A stretch of DNA of 64,000 nucleotides from Bernardetia sp. MNP-M8 (GTDB taxonomy: Bacteria; Bacteroidota; Bacteroidia; Cytophagales; Bernardetiaceae). The first letter of the stretch is position 1, and each line of letters begins with the position of its first letter. A program made the position numbers and the translations under genes. Shown one piece after another: positions 36,329-45,504 of the stretch. The notes beneath the pieces are model-generated. The model was not told the origin of the DNA. It was given only the letters and a program-made list of their open reading frames with translations, and did not search any database. Where the stretch lies: contig NZ_CP147012.1 in assembly GCF_037126285.1 (NCBI RefSeq), positions 2,812,001-2,876,000 of the forward strand. Reading direction: 5' to 3'.

Positions 36329-36513
36329 ACTTTTTAATGCAGAAAATAATATATAGAAATGTTATTTTATATATTTAAATTTAATATATTTTTTTATGGA
36401 AAAATGCTAATTCTAAATTAATCGTAATAATATTTAATAGTAATACTTTTTTTATAGAAAATGATGTATATTAGTTACTGTAAATATTTTTTTATAACTA
36501 AAATTACTTTTTT

Positions 36514-36936
36514 ATGATTATTTATGAGAGCGTTTTTTCACGTTTAGAATTTTTTAAAGATGATAACTTCATAGAAGCAACTTGGTTTGCTACAACTGAA
36601 GATATGACACCAGAACAATATAAAGAAGCAATGACAAATTATTTGAAGTTTGCCTTAGAATTCAAGCCTAAGAGAGCGTTGGTGAATCTCCAAAACTTTT
36701 TATTTACTGTTTCTCCAACATTGCAAGAGTGGACAGAGAGTACTATGGCTAAGTCTCTTTTGAAATTGGGATGGAAAGAAATGGCAATGGTAGTTAGTCC
36801 AGAATTTATATCACAACTTTCTGTAGAACAACTTATGGAGGAAAAACTACATCAGAATTTTACCACAAAATACTTCCCAACTAAAGAAGAAGCAAGAAAG
36901 TGGATTATGAGTTTGTCTGATAGTAAGTCGGTATAA
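36514..36936 (+). CDS. SpoIIAA-like (STAS/SEC14-type) small protein, member 1
   Basis: The 140-aa protein resembles two others in the window (58831-59244 and 59340-59759) in length, order of helices and C-terminal FxxxEEAxxWI ending. Members of this family fold like SpoIIAA/STAS and SEC14 domains. Shared features are a beta start (FFKDDNFIEATWFATTEDMTPEQYKEAMTNYL), a strand with RALVNLQNF, and a late SVEQLMEEKL helix. It lacks the NDNR motif of the other two and is more diverged. No phosphoserine site is conserved obviously. Function unknown. Confidence 0.55.
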   Translation: MIIYESVFSRLEFFKDDNFIEATWFATTEDMTPEQYKEAMTNYLKFALEFKPKRALVNLQNFLFTVSPTLQEWTESTMAKSLLKLGWKEMAMVVSPEFISQLSVEQLMEEKLHQNFTTKYFPTKEEARKWIMSLSDSKSV

Positions 36937-36971
36937 ATTATTTGGCTCTTCCGACTTTTTAGCGAAACATC

Positions 36972-37006
36972 GTGTGTTCACTTCCTCAGAACTGAACACA
37001 CAATTT
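36972..37006 (+). terminator. Terminator after the SpoIIAA-like gene
   Basis: GTGTGTTCA (36972-36980) pairs perfectly with TGAACACAC (36993-37001), followed by AATTTTTATTTT. Confidence 0.82.
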
Positions 37007-37068
37007 TTATTTTCATGAACATTACCTGTATTTTATATTCAAATATAATTAGTGCCAAAAAAAATAAC

Positions 37069-37758
37069 ATGATAAACTTAAAAAATGACGATGAACTCTC
37101 GTGGTCATCGGTTGTAGCGAATAACACAATGAATAGAAAAAGAGTAGCTTTAGGTGTGAACAGCTATGAGAAAGACATCAAAATTAATATTGAATCGTAT
37201 TTGAAAGGGATTAAAAATGAGCAAGAAGTTCGCTGGATAGATTTATGTTGTGGAGAAGGGAATGCCTTATTAGAAATTGCAAATATTCTCAAAAAAGAAG
37301 CTAATAGTTCTAGGTATAAGTTAGAAGGAATAGACTTAGTTGGATATTTCAACCCATCTGTTTTCGAAGTTGAAAATATATTAGAAATTAGCGAAATAAA
37401 CTTATCAGATTGGACAACAGATTTCAAATATGATTTGATTACCATTGTACACGGATTGCACTACATTGGAGATAAAATGAAGTTGATAAGATACGCAGCA
37501 AGTAGATTGAAAAGTGATGGAATATTATTGGCTAATCTTGACATAAAAGATATAGAAATTACAAATGAAGCAGATAGTAAAAAGGCAATTCAAGAATATT
37601 TTCAGAAAGAAGGTGTAGATTATAATTTAAAAACTAAACTTCTGAGCATAAAAGGAAATAAAAATATGCAAGATGATTTTGTATATTTAGGTGCAGATGA
37701 TAAAGCTGGAGCAAACTATACAGGTCAAGACATCGTAAAATCATACTATAAAAAATAA
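37069..37758 (+). CDS. Class I SAM-dependent methyltransferase
   Basis: The protein has about 229 residues and a Rossmann methyltransferase core: motif I WIDLCCGEGNALLEIA, an acidic second strand (YKLEGIDLVG), and the DLITIVHGLHYIGDKMKLIRYAASRLKSDGILLANLDI stretch, equivalent to motifs IV-VI. The substrate is unknown. ATG at 37069 gives a start close to the conserved N-terminal region; an in-frame ATG at 37015 would add 18 residues but lies right after the preceding terminator's T run. Codon use is like its neighbours. It is a single gene between terminators, followed by the YdeI gene. Confidence 0.7.
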   Translation: MINLKNDDELSWSSVVANNTMNRKRVALGVNSYEKDIKINIESYLKGIKNEQEVRWIDLCCGEGNALLEIANILKKEANSSRYKLEGIDLVGYFNPSVFEVENILEISEINLSDWTTDFKYDLITIVHGLHYIGDKMKLIRYAASRLKSDGILLANLDIKDIEITNEADSKKAIQEYFQKEGVDYNLKTKLLSIKGNKNMQDDFVYLGADDKAGANYTGQDIVKSYYKK

Positions 37759-37824
37759 AATCAATCAAAGAATAAAACTAATATTGGTAGTAGTGTTATT
37801 TTAGTAGCAATGAAATAAATTTTA

Positions 37825-38403
37825 ATGAGAGAAACAGAAACATATTATCCACAAACCAAACAGCAATGGAGAGAATGGTTAGTTACAAATCATATTCAAA
37901 AAGATGCTGTTTGGCTTATTTTTTATAAAAAGAAGACAGGAAAACCAACTCTAACTTGGAGCGATGCTGTAGATGAGGCTTTGTGTTTTGGTTGGATTGA
38001 TAGTGTCAAAAAAACGTTAGATGAAGAAAGGTATATTCAATATTTTTCTAAACGAAAACCAAAAAGCACTTGGTCTAAAGTCAATAAGGAAAAAGTAGAG
38101 CAGCTTATAGCCAAAGGATTGATGCTGCAAGCAGGCTTGGACTGTATAAAAATTGCAAAACAAAATGGTAGTTGGGAAATTTTAGATAGTGTTGAAGCAT
38201 TACTTATTCCAAAAGACTTGGAAACAGCATTACAATCAAATGAAAATGCAAATGCAATGAACTTTTTTAAGAGTTTAAGTAAATCAGTTAGAAAAACAAT
38301 GTTATATTGGGTTGTATCTGCCAAAAGACAAGAAACAAGAAATAAGCGAATTACTCAAATTGCAGAACTTGCCAGTAAAGGATTGAAACCCAAACAGTTT
38401 TGA
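37825..38403 (+). CDS. YdeI/OmpD-associated family protein
   Basis: The 192-aa protein matches the YdeI family in its opening (WREWLVTNHIQKDAVWLIFYKKKTGKPTLTWSDAVDEALCFGWIDSVKKTLDEERYIQYFSKRKPKSTWSKVNKEKVEQL) and in a C-terminal helical region with MNFFKSLSKSVRKTMLYWVVSAKRQETRNKRITQI. It is a soluble, cytosolic protein of unknown biochemical function; E. coli YdeI has been linked to peptide and stress resistance. The gene is 66 bases downstream of the methyltransferase gene, perhaps co-transcribed, and a shared terminator follows it. Confidence 0.82.
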   Translation: MRETETYYPQTKQQWREWLVTNHIQKDAVWLIFYKKKTGKPTLTWSDAVDEALCFGWIDSVKKTLDEERYIQYFSKRKPKSTWSKVNKEKVEQLIAKGLMLQAGLDCIKIAKQNGSWEILDSVEALLIPKDLETALQSNENANAMNFFKSLSKSVRKTMLYWVVSAKRQETRNKRITQIAELASKGLKPKQF

Positions 38404-38466
38404 GAATAAAAATTTAATCTACAACTATTTGAAATAGTGTCATAAAAGATTAAAATTTGCCAACTA

Positions 38467-38500
38467 AAAAGGCTTAGTCATATCACTAAGCCTTTTCAAT
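38467..38500. terminator. Bidirectional terminator between ydeI-like gene and HPF
   Basis: AAAAGGCTTAGT (38467-38478) pairs with ACTAAGCCTTTT (38485-38496), flanked by A/T runs on both sides, between convergent genes. Confidence 0.85.
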
Positions 38501-38528
38501 TCAATAATAGAATAGGTAACTTTACTTT

Positions 38529-38843
38529 TTAACGACTCTGTATTTTCCCTAAGAAACTATCTAAAGCAGCTTTCATTTTATCAATAGATGCTGAAACTGC
38601 TTTTTCGATGGTATCTTCTTGAGCTGAAACAGCAATAGGTTGTCTGCCTTCAAACCTCGCTTCTAATAAACATTTTATATCGTTTAAACCTTCTTTTTTG
38701 CCATTTTCATCAGACAAATGAACTTCTACTCTAGTAATATGAGAATCATATCTATTAAGTTTTTTTGAAATCATATCAGAAAAGAACGCTTCAAGCCTTG
38801 CGTCTCCGTCAATAGTATTGTCTGTGTTAAATTGAACTTTCAT
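38529..38843 (-). CDS. hpf: Short ribosome hibernation promoting factor
   Basis: The 104-aa protein is the short HPF/RaiA fold: beta-alpha-beta-beta-beta-alpha with MKVQFNTDNTIDGDARLEAFFSDMISKKLNRYDSHITRVEVHLSDENGKK and a C-terminal helix (SIDKMKAALDSFLGKIQSR). It binds the decoding region of the 30S subunit and promotes dormant 100S ribosomes or blocks translation in stationary phase. The long C-terminal dimerisation domain of long HPF is absent. The gene stands alone with a terminator; stationary-phase control is expected but not visible. Confidence 0.85.
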   Translation of the reverse strand: MKVQFNTDNTIDGDARLEAFFSDMISKKLNRYDSHITRVEVHLSDENGKKEGLNDIKCLLEARFEGRQPIAVSAQEDTIEKAVSASIDKMKAALDSFLGKIQSR

Positions 38844-38981
38844 AGGAGTATTTTTTAGGTTAATAGTAATTAATTTTATTTGCTTTACAATCTAATAAAT
38901 TAGCGACATAATCCAAGTTGTATATCATTCAAAGTACAGAAATGGAAATATTAATCAAATCAATTTAATCTCTCTTTTTCT

Positions 38982-39674
38982 TTATCTTTTTCCAAAAATA
39001 GCACTTCCGACACGTACAAGTGTTGCTCCTTCCTCTATTGCTATTGGATAATCGCCACTCATTCCCATAGAAAGCTCTCTAAAGGCTATATTTTTTGTTG
39101 TATTATTTTTATTAAATGAATCTTGATTTGCTTTTACTTTATCAAAAAGAGATTTTAGTTTTTTAAATTCTGAGCGAACTTGTTTTTCATTATCTGTAAA
39201 AGTTGCCATTCCCATCAATCCGACTAGTTTTATGTTTTCAAAGGTCTTTACTTCTTCATTTTCTAAGATTTCATAAAGTTCCTTTTCATCCAAACCAAAT
39301 TTTGTATCTTCTTCTGCAATGTGCATTTGTAAAAGACATTCAATTACTCTTTTGTTTTGCTTTGCTCGTTTATTTATTTCTTTTAAAAGTTTAAAGCTTT
39401 CTACTGAATGAATCAGCGAAACGAAAGGTGCAATATATTTAGTTTTGTTGGTTTGAAGTGTGCCTATTAAATGCCATTCTATATCTTGTGGAAGTTTTTC
39501 TTGCTTTTCGGTAAGTTCTTGTACTCGGTTTTCTCCAAAAACTTTAAAACCCAAATCATACAAAGTTTGTAATTTTTCTAAAGGATGAGTTTTGGTAACA
39601 GCAATTAATTTTGCTTCTGTATTTTCTAAGTTTGATAAAATTTCATCTAAGTTTTCTTTGATAGATTCTTTCAT
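38982..39674 (-). CDS. yggS: PLP-binding YggS-family homeostasis protein
   Basis: A cytosolic alanine-racemase-like barrel protein that binds PLP and balances B6 levels and amino acid pools; it is not itself an enzyme. The sequence shows the N-terminal SIKENLDEILSNLENTEAKLIAVTKTHPLEKLQTLYDLGFKVFGENRVQE with the PLP-Lys in AVTKTHP, the WHLIGTLQTNKTKYI strand, IHSVESFKLLKEINKRA and the C-terminal ELSMGMSGDYPIAIEEGATLVRVGSAIFG. ATG at 39674 gives the normal family start (MKESIKENL). An ATG at 39740 overlaps the upstream gene but the extra residues come from a 42-bp repeat. Likely in an operon with the two genes upstream. Confidence 0.9.
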   Translation of the reverse strand: MKESIKENLDEILSNLENTEAKLIAVTKTHPLEKLQTLYDLGFKVFGENRVQELTEKQEKLPQDIEWHLIGTLQTNKTKYIAPFVSLIHSVESFKLLKEINKRAKQNKRVIECLLQMHIAEEDTKFGLDEKELYEILENEEVKTFENIKLVGLMGMATFTDNEKQVRSEFKKLKSLFDKVKANQDSFNKNNTTKNIAFRELSMGMSGDYPIAIEEGATLVRVGSAIFGKR

Positions 39675-39683
39675 TTCTAATTC

Positions 39684-39725
39684 GTAATTTTTAATTAGCT
39701 TCGCTGCTTTGGCAGGTCGTAATTG
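39684..39725. repeat. 42-bp dispersed repeat, copy 2
   Basis: Matches 16124-16165 at 39 of 42 positions. It lies in the short gap between the upstream gene and the yggS start, and overlaps the in-frame extension from an alternative ATG. Confidence 0.75.
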
Positions 39726-39729
39726 ATTT

Positions 39730-40308
39730 TTATTTTCCATATTTTTCTAAAAAATCTTCCCAATGTGTTGGAATATCTTGAAGAGTAGCATCCTCCAAAG
39801 TAGCAGGTGAAGTGTGTAAAAAACCAAGTATAAATTCTACTTCATTTTTATAATCAAATTGCAAATCTGGGTGTAATTTGAGGATTTTTTTTAAGACAAA
39901 ATCAGTTCTTTTGCAGACATAACCTCCAAATTTATCAGCCCGATAAGCATATTTTGTTAGAAAACTTTCTTGTCTTTTAAATGTTTGAGAAAGCAAATAT
40001 AAAGTGAGTTCTATTTCTCCTGTCTTATCTTTTGTAATTTTGACATGTTTAGTAATTGCTCCATTTTCTGTTCGCATTGCCATCATAAGCCAACCTGGTG
40101 TTCCATGATTGAAACTTGTCATATTGTCAATGTCTTCTTTTATCTCTTCAGCTAATGCTTTCGTTTCGTTTTCATCTCCAAAAAGGTCATGTTCTAGCCT
40201 TGCAATAAGCATTTGGTCTTTTGCAATCAGACGAAGTAATATCTTATCTTTTTCTTTTTGAGGCATCTGACAAATTGCCTCCTTTAATTCTTTTGCGATT
40301 TTTGCCAT
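39730..40308 (-). CDS. Hypothetical cytosolic protein upstream of yggS
   Basis: The 192-aa protein is not recognised. It is helical and charged, opening with MAKIAKELKEAICQMPQKEKDKILLRLIAKDQMLIARLEHDLFGDENE, then a short loop with NHGTPGWLMMAMRTENGAITKHVKITKD and a C-terminal region rich in aromatic and basic residues (YAYRADKFGGYVCKRTDFVLKKILKLHPDLQ). There is no signal peptide or membrane helix. It begins 32 bases after the stop of the SpoIIE phosphatase gene and ends just before yggS, so the three genes probably form one transcript. The join suggests a shared condition, not a shared pathway. Confidence 0.6.
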   Translation of the reverse strand: MAKIAKELKEAICQMPQKEKDKILLRLIAKDQMLIARLEHDLFGDENETKALAEEIKEDIDNMTSFNHGTPGWLMMAMRTENGAITKHVKITKDKTGEIELTLYLLSQTFKRQESFLTKYAYRADKFGGYVCKRTDFVLKKILKLHPDLQFDYKNEVEFILGFLHTSPATLEDATLQDIPTHWEDFLEKYGK

Positions 40309-40340
40309 ATTTTTAATAGTTCTTTATTTTTCTAATTGTT

Positions 40341-42548
40341 TTACATGCGTATTCCAGCCAAAATCACATCATCCGTTTGTGATTGTGTGCCTTTCCATTC
40401 TAAAAATTCTTTATCTAAAATTTCTTTTTGTGTACTCATTGGAAAATTAGAAATTTCTACGAGCTTTTCTCTGAATAGTTTGCTCATATATTTCATTCCA
40501 TCTTTACCTCCAAATTGGTCTTGAAAACCATCTGAATAAAGGTAAAAAACATCTCCTTTTTGATAAGTAATTTCATGCATAGAAAATGATTTTACCTTTT
40601 TTGAAGTGCCTCCAATAGCAGATGTAGAGCCTTTTGTAAGCAAATATTCATTTCCTCGTATATGAAAGAGAGGATTTTTTGCACCTGCAAAATAGGCTTT
40701 ATCTGTTCCTTCTTCAAAAACCAAAATTACAATATCCATTCCATCACGAATTTGCCTTCCTGTACTTTGGCGTTGTGTGGTGGCTGCCGTAATTCGTTGG
40801 TCTAGTTTGTAGAGAATTTCATGAGGCTGCCATATTTTTTCATGTCCGACAATTTCTTCTAAAGAATCAACACCCATAACAGTCATAAACGCACCTGGAA
40901 CTCCGTGTCCTGTACAATCAGCAACAACAAATATTTTATAGCTTCTTTCTTCTATTGTTATTTTTTTGAGCCAGTAAAAATCACCACTTACAATATCACG
41001 AGGACGGAAAAGTATAAAGGCATTTCCCAATTCTTCTTCTAACTGATTGATATCCCCCAAAATAGCAGCTTGTATTCGTGCAGCATACGTAATGCTATCA
41101 GTCATTTTTTTATTGGTCTCTTCAAGTTGATGATTCTTCTTGTTGATTTGCTCTTTTTGTTGTTCTATTTCTTGTGTTCTTTCTATTACCTTTTCTTCAA
41201 GTTCTTGATTGAGAGTTCGTTGAAGAATTTCGTTTTCTTGAAGTTGAATAATTAGTTTTTCTTGGGCATCTTGTTTTTCACGCTCATTGAGTTTCATTCT
41301 ATATCCCAAGCCCATTGAAAAAAGCAATATTTCAGCTACAATTCCTACTTGGATAAATGTTCCTCCTACTGTTCTTGGCGCAAGGTCTAAAAAATTCATT
41401 ACATTTCCAGTGGCTGCGCCTACAATCAAGGCAAACGAACCAGCGACAAAGAAATACATTAGTTTTTTATTAATTTTTTTTGTTGTCTTTTTCTTATTTA
41501 GGATGACTAAAAGCCAAACTAAAAGAACCAAAATAAATAGAGCTTGCAGACCGATAGAAAGAAAATAAAGGATAGCAATCAGCTTTATATCTTTTGTAAA
41601 ATGATACAGCATTACAAAAGCAACTACCACAAATTGAATATAGATAGCTACTTTAATTGCCTTATCCATTTTTGGAAATAGCTCATCTGTCCTTAGAAAA
41701 GAACGCATAAAGAGAAAATAAAACGCCACACACAATCCTGCAAAATACCATATATAATGAAATAATTCGCCATTAATTCCATCTAAAGCAAGGCTACTCA
41801 TGACAGCCAAGAAAAGACCTGTTCCAAGCAGATATAAGGAATAATAAAGATAAACTTTTTCTCTATTGAGTATAAAAATCAAGAAGTTATAAAAAACCAT
41901 TATCCAAATAAGACCTTGAAAAATACCTTGAGAAAGGTTACGGTATTTTACCTCTTGTTCAAATTTATCCTTTTTTATCAATTTTAAATCTACCTTTATC
42001 GGACGATTATTGATATTTTGATAGCGAATAAATAATGTTTTCTTTGATTTAGGTAAAAAATTTATTCTTACTTTGGTTTGAGAAACTATTTCATCAATAT
42101 TTCTTTCGGAGGGAGGAACAAAAATGCCATTTATCTTATGAGAATATTCATTGAGAGCAGGAAGAGGATCAAAAACATCGACCAAATTCAAATCTTTACC
42201 TAGATTCAAAACCCATTCATGTTCGTGAGGAAGCGTATTATTGATTGTTATTTTGACCCAATAAATACAATTAGGACTCCAAGTAACTGTATCTGAATAG
42301 GGTATAAAATCATTTTGTAGATTTATGATTTCTTGAAAAGGCTTGTTCTTGCTACAATCTACATATAAGTAAGCATAATTGAGCAAACTATCGTGAACTA
42401 CTTTTTCATTTTTTATGTCAAAAATAGCCTTTGGTGTTGTATCAAAAGAAGCATCAATAATTACCTTCTCTATTTTCTCTTTTTGTGAAAAAGCAAAATT
42501 GAGAGTGAAAATTAAAATGCAAGAAAAGATTAATCTAAACAAGGTCAT
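40341..42548 (-). CDS. 7TMR-DISM receptor with SpoIIE-type phosphatase
   Basis: The 735-aa protein has a signal peptide, an extracytoplasmic 7TMR-DISMED2-type beta-sandwich domain (residues about 40-180, with SPNCIYWVKITINNTLPHEHEWVLNLG), seven membrane helices (about 195-400, starting with LSQGIFQGLIWIMVFYNFLIFI), a coiled coil (about 410-490) and a PP2C/SpoIIE domain (ILFRPRDIVSGDFYWLKK, VADCTGHGVPGAFMTVMG, DGMDIVILVF, YSDGFQDQFGG). It should bind an external ligand, perhaps a carbohydrate, and dephosphorylate a cytosolic Ser/Thr partner. The phosphatase metal aspartates are present. The downstream genes are likely co-transcribed. Confidence 0.9.
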   Translation of the reverse strand: MTLFRLIFSCILIFTLNFAFSQKEKIEKVIIDASFDTTPKAIFDIKNEKVVHDSLLNYAYLYVDCSKNKPFQEIINLQNDFIPYSDTVTWSPNCIYWVKITINNTLPHEHEWVLNLGKDLNLVDVFDPLPALNEYSHKINGIFVPPSERNIDEIVSQTKVRINFLPKSKKTLFIRYQNINNRPIKVDLKLIKKDKFEQEVKYRNLSQGIFQGLIWIMVFYNFLIFILNREKVYLYYSLYLLGTGLFLAVMSSLALDGINGELFHYIWYFAGLCVAFYFLFMRSFLRTDELFPKMDKAIKVAIYIQFVVVAFVMLYHFTKDIKLIAILYFLSIGLQALFILVLLVWLLVILNKKKTTKKINKKLMYFFVAGSFALIVGAATGNVMNFLDLAPRTVGGTFIQVGIVAEILLFSMGLGYRMKLNEREKQDAQEKLIIQLQENEILQRTLNQELEEKVIERTQEIEQQKEQINKKNHQLEETNKKMTDSITYAARIQAAILGDINQLEEELGNAFILFRPRDIVSGDFYWLKKITIEERSYKIFVVADCTGHGVPGAFMTVMGVDSLEEIVGHEKIWQPHEILYKLDQRITAATTQRQSTGRQIRDGMDIVILVFEEGTDKAYFAGAKNPLFHIRGNEYLLTKGSTSAIGGTSKKVKSFSMHEITYQKGDVFYLYSDGFQDQFGGKDGMKYMSKLFREKLVEISNFPMSTQKEILDKEFLEWKGTQSQTDDVILAGIRM

Positions 42549-42701
42549 TAAAAGAGAAGGTAATTCTTAATAATAGAAAGATACGATACTTATTTATTAC
42601 TGCAAAATCAAAAAAAAAAATTAGTTTTGTACTTAATTTATAATCTAGTGTGCTAATTTTTTGTTTTTGCTTATTTTATTGAGTTTCAATAGTTTTATTC
42701 T

Positions 42702-43556
42702 ATGTCTTATTTTTCATTTATTATTCTTACTTTCAATGAGGAACTACACTTACCTCGCTTATTAGAATCCATTAAAGATTTGAATGCACCCATTTTTATA
42801 TTAGATTCAGGTAGTACAGATGCAACTTTATCAATTGCAGAAAGCTATCAAGCAAAAATTATTTATAATAAATTTGAAAACCATCCGAAACAATGGGACT
42901 TTGCTTTAAACAACTTTGATATTCAGACAGAATGGATTATTGGACTTGATGCAGACCAAATAGTAACTCCAGAACTAAAACAAAAATTAGTATTATTCGA
43001 TGAAAACACAGTTTCTAAAGAAGTAAATGGAATTTATTTCAATAGAAAAAATTATTTTAGAGGTCGTTGGATAAAACATGGAGGTTACTTTCCAAAATAT
43101 TTACTCAAAATGTTTAGAAAAGGGTATGGACATTCTGACCTCAATGAAAATATGGATCATCGTTTTGTTATTGAAGGCAAAACACAGATTTGGAAAAAAG
43201 GTTTTTTGATAGAAGAAAACACAAAGGAAAATGACATTTCTTTTTGGCTTGCCAAACACAACAAATATAGCGACCTTGTAGCACAAGAAGAAGTAGAACG
43301 TATTCAAAAACTACGTTCTCAACACACTACACGCAAACTTTCTGGTAATCCTGATGAAAAAATTGCATTTTTGAAAAACATTTGGTGGAAATTACCTCTT
43401 TATTGGCGACCTTGTATTTACTTTATCTATCGTTTCTTTTTTCAACTTGGTTTTTTAGATGGAAAAGAAGGACGAATTTTTCATTTTCTACAAGGTTTTT
43501 GGTTCAGAATTATTGTAGATATTAAAATTGAAGAGTTATTGAGAAGTAAAAAATAA
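42702..43556 (+). CDS. Family 2 glycosyltransferase
   Basis: A GT-A enzyme, about 284 aa. The N-terminal SFIILTFNEELHLPRLLESIKDL is the GT2 nucleotide-sugar entry, with LDSGSTDATLSIAESYQA and the DxD-type WIIGLDADQIVTPELK. The mid part (RKNYFRGRWIKHGGYFPKYLLKMFRKG) resembles the WaaE/KdtX-like subgroup that adds sugars to lipopolysaccharide core or capsule. No membrane domain precedes it, though a C-terminal hydrophobic stretch (LPLYWRPCIYFIYRFFFQLGF) may tether it to the inner membrane. It leads a GT2-asnB-GT4 run, 14 bases before the next start. Sugar donor unknown. Confidence 0.85.
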   Translation: MSYFSFIILTFNEELHLPRLLESIKDLNAPIFILDSGSTDATLSIAESYQAKIIYNKFENHPKQWDFALNNFDIQTEWIIGLDADQIVTPELKQKLVLFDENTVSKEVNGIYFNRKNYFRGRWIKHGGYFPKYLLKMFRKGYGHSDLNENMDHRFVIEGKTQIWKKGFLIEENTKENDISFWLAKHNKYSDLVAQEEVERIQKLRSQHTTRKLSGNPDEKIAFLKNIWWKLPLYWRPCIYFIYRFFFQLGFLDGKEGRIFHFLQGFWFRIIVDIKIEELLRSKK

Positions 43557-43570
43557 TTAAAAATAGGCTT

Positions 43571-45487
43571 ATGTGTGGAATAAATGGAATTATAGATTTT
43601 TCGCTGCAAAATAATATGCACAGAGTGGCTGCTATGAACAAAGCTATGGCACACCGAGGGCGAAATGATGAGGGAATTTGGCAAGATGAAACCACAAATA
43701 GTGTAACATTAGGACATAGAAGATTATCCATTATTGACCTTTCTAATGCAGGACATCAACCAATGCACTCTCATGATGGACGTTATACATTAGTTTTTAA
43801 TGGGGAAATTTATAATTATAAAGCACTCAAAAAACAGCTTGATTATCCATTCAAATCAGACTCAGATTCAGAAGTCATTTTGGCAGCTTTTGCAGAGTGG
43901 GGAATAAATTGTATCAAAAAATTTGAAGGCATGTTTGCCTTCGCTATTTGGGATAATTTAGAGAAAAAACTTTTTTTAGTACGAGATAGATTAGGTATAA
44001 AACCTTTGTATTACTATAGAGATGAAAATAAATATGTTTTTTCGTCTGAAATGCGTGCCATGTTAGCTTCTGGATTTATTCCAAAGAATTTAGATCACCA
44101 CGGCTTAGAAGATTTTTTACGTTATCAGACTGTACATGCACCTCGCACAATGATTGAGAATGTTTGTATGCTTTTGCCTGCTCATTATGTAGAAATTTCT
44201 GATACAGAGTGGATAGAAAAATGCTATTGGCAAGCACACCATACTGAACAAAAAATAGGGACGACTTATAAAAAAATAAAAAAAGATATTTATGAAAGAT
44301 TAAATGAAGCAGTCGAAAAGCGTTTAGTGGCTGATGTTCCTTTTGGAGCTTTTCTTTCTGGTGGAATAGATTCTAGTATTATAGTTGGACTAATGAGCCG
44401 AATGTCTAACCAAAAAGTAAAAACATTTTGTGTTTCTTTTGATGAAGAAGAATTTAGTGAAGCAAAATATGCTCGCTTGGTAGCCAATAAATTTGGAACA
44501 GAACATCACGATATTCGTCTTAATCCAAAAGACTTTTTAGATATTATTCCGAAAGCTCTTTCAGCTATGGATCATCCAAGTGGTGATGGAATAAATACCT
44601 ATATAGTTTCGAAAGTGACTAAAGAGAAAGGAATTGATATGGCTCTTTCAGGCTTGGGAGGAGATGAGCTTTTTGCTGGCTACGACCTCTTTACAATGCT
44701 CAACAAGCTCAATAATAATAAATGGATAGGGAAATTACCTGTTTTTTTGAAATCTAATGTTGGCAGACTACGACAAAAATATCGTCCTTCAGTAGCTTCT
44801 GACAAACTTTTTGGCTTGCTTTCTCAAAAAGATTGGAAATTAGATTATACGTATCCACTTATCAGACAAGTATTTTTAGATGAACGTATAAAATCGTTTT
44901 TACGTAAAGATGAATTGACTGAAAACAGAGTGCGCTCAGCTTTCAAAAGTTTAGCAAGACAAAAAGATTTTAAAAAACTTCCTTTTTTATCTCAAATTTC
45001 GGTAGCAGAGCTTTTTACATATTTACAAAATATTCTTTTGCGTGATTCTGACCAAATGAGTATGGCGCATACTTTAGAAATTCGTGTTCCTTTTTTAGAT
45101 CACAAATTAATTGAATACGTTCTTCAAGTTCCAGATTCTTTCAAATTTCCTCATTCTCCTAAAAAGTTATTAGTTGATTCAGTGGGTAATTTACTACCAT
45201 CTGAGGTTGTCAATCGTCAGAAAATGGGCTTTACTCTTCCTTGGCAAATTTGGCTTAAAAATGAACTTTTTAGCTTTTGTGATGAGCGTGTCCAAAATTT
45301 AGCAAGTCGTCCAGAGTTTAATGAAGAAGGAATTATGAGAGTTTGGAGACAATTTTTAGATAATGACCCTAGAGTATCGTGGGCAAGAGTTTGGAATTTG
45401 GTTGTGCTAGAAAATTGGCTGCAAGAACATCAAATTTCGGCTTCTCCTGTTTCGCTTATTTCTTCTTTTGATTCTAATTTGGTTTAA
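43571..45487 (+). CDS. asnB: Asparagine synthase (glutamine-hydrolysing)
   Basis: The 638-aa protein begins MCGINGIIDF, where Cys2 is the class II glutaminase nucleophile, with the HRGRNDEGIW segment. The C-terminal synthetase part has the PP-loop FLSGGIDSSIIVGLM, SGLGGDELFAGYD and RVPFLDHKLIEYVLQVP. It normally amidates aspartate to asparagine. In glycan clusters, AsnB-like enzymes can amidate sugar uronates or aminate other substrates. It lies between two glycosyltransferase genes with 14- and 17-base gaps, so a role in glycan modification is a plausible alternative to amino acid supply. Confidence 0.88.
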   Translation: MCGINGIIDFSLQNNMHRVAAMNKAMAHRGRNDEGIWQDETTNSVTLGHRRLSIIDLSNAGHQPMHSHDGRYTLVFNGEIYNYKALKKQLDYPFKSDSDSEVILAAFAEWGINCIKKFEGMFAFAIWDNLEKKLFLVRDRLGIKPLYYYRDENKYVFSSEMRAMLASGFIPKNLDHHGLEDFLRYQTVHAPRTMIENVCMLLPAHYVEISDTEWIEKCYWQAHHTEQKIGTTYKKIKKDIYERLNEAVEKRLVADVPFGAFLSGGIDSSIIVGLMSRMSNQKVKTFCVSFDEEEFSEAKYARLVANKFGTEHHDIRLNPKDFLDIIPKALSAMDHPSGDGINTYIVSKVTKEKGIDMALSGLGGDELFAGYDLFTMLNKLNNNKWIGKLPVFLKSNVGRLRQKYRPSVASDKLFGLLSQKDWKLDYTYPLIRQVFLDERIKSFLRKDELTENRVRSAFKSLARQKDFKKLPFLSQISVAELFTYLQNILLRDSDQMSMAHTLEIRVPFLDHKLIEYVLQVPDSFKFPHSPKKLLVDSVGNLLPSEVVNRQKMGFTLPWQIWLKNELFSFCDERVQNLASRPEFNEEGIMRVWRQFLDNDPRVSWARVWNLVVLENWLQEHQISASPVSLISSFDSNLV

Positions 45488-45504
45488 AAAATAATAAGAG
45501 AAAT

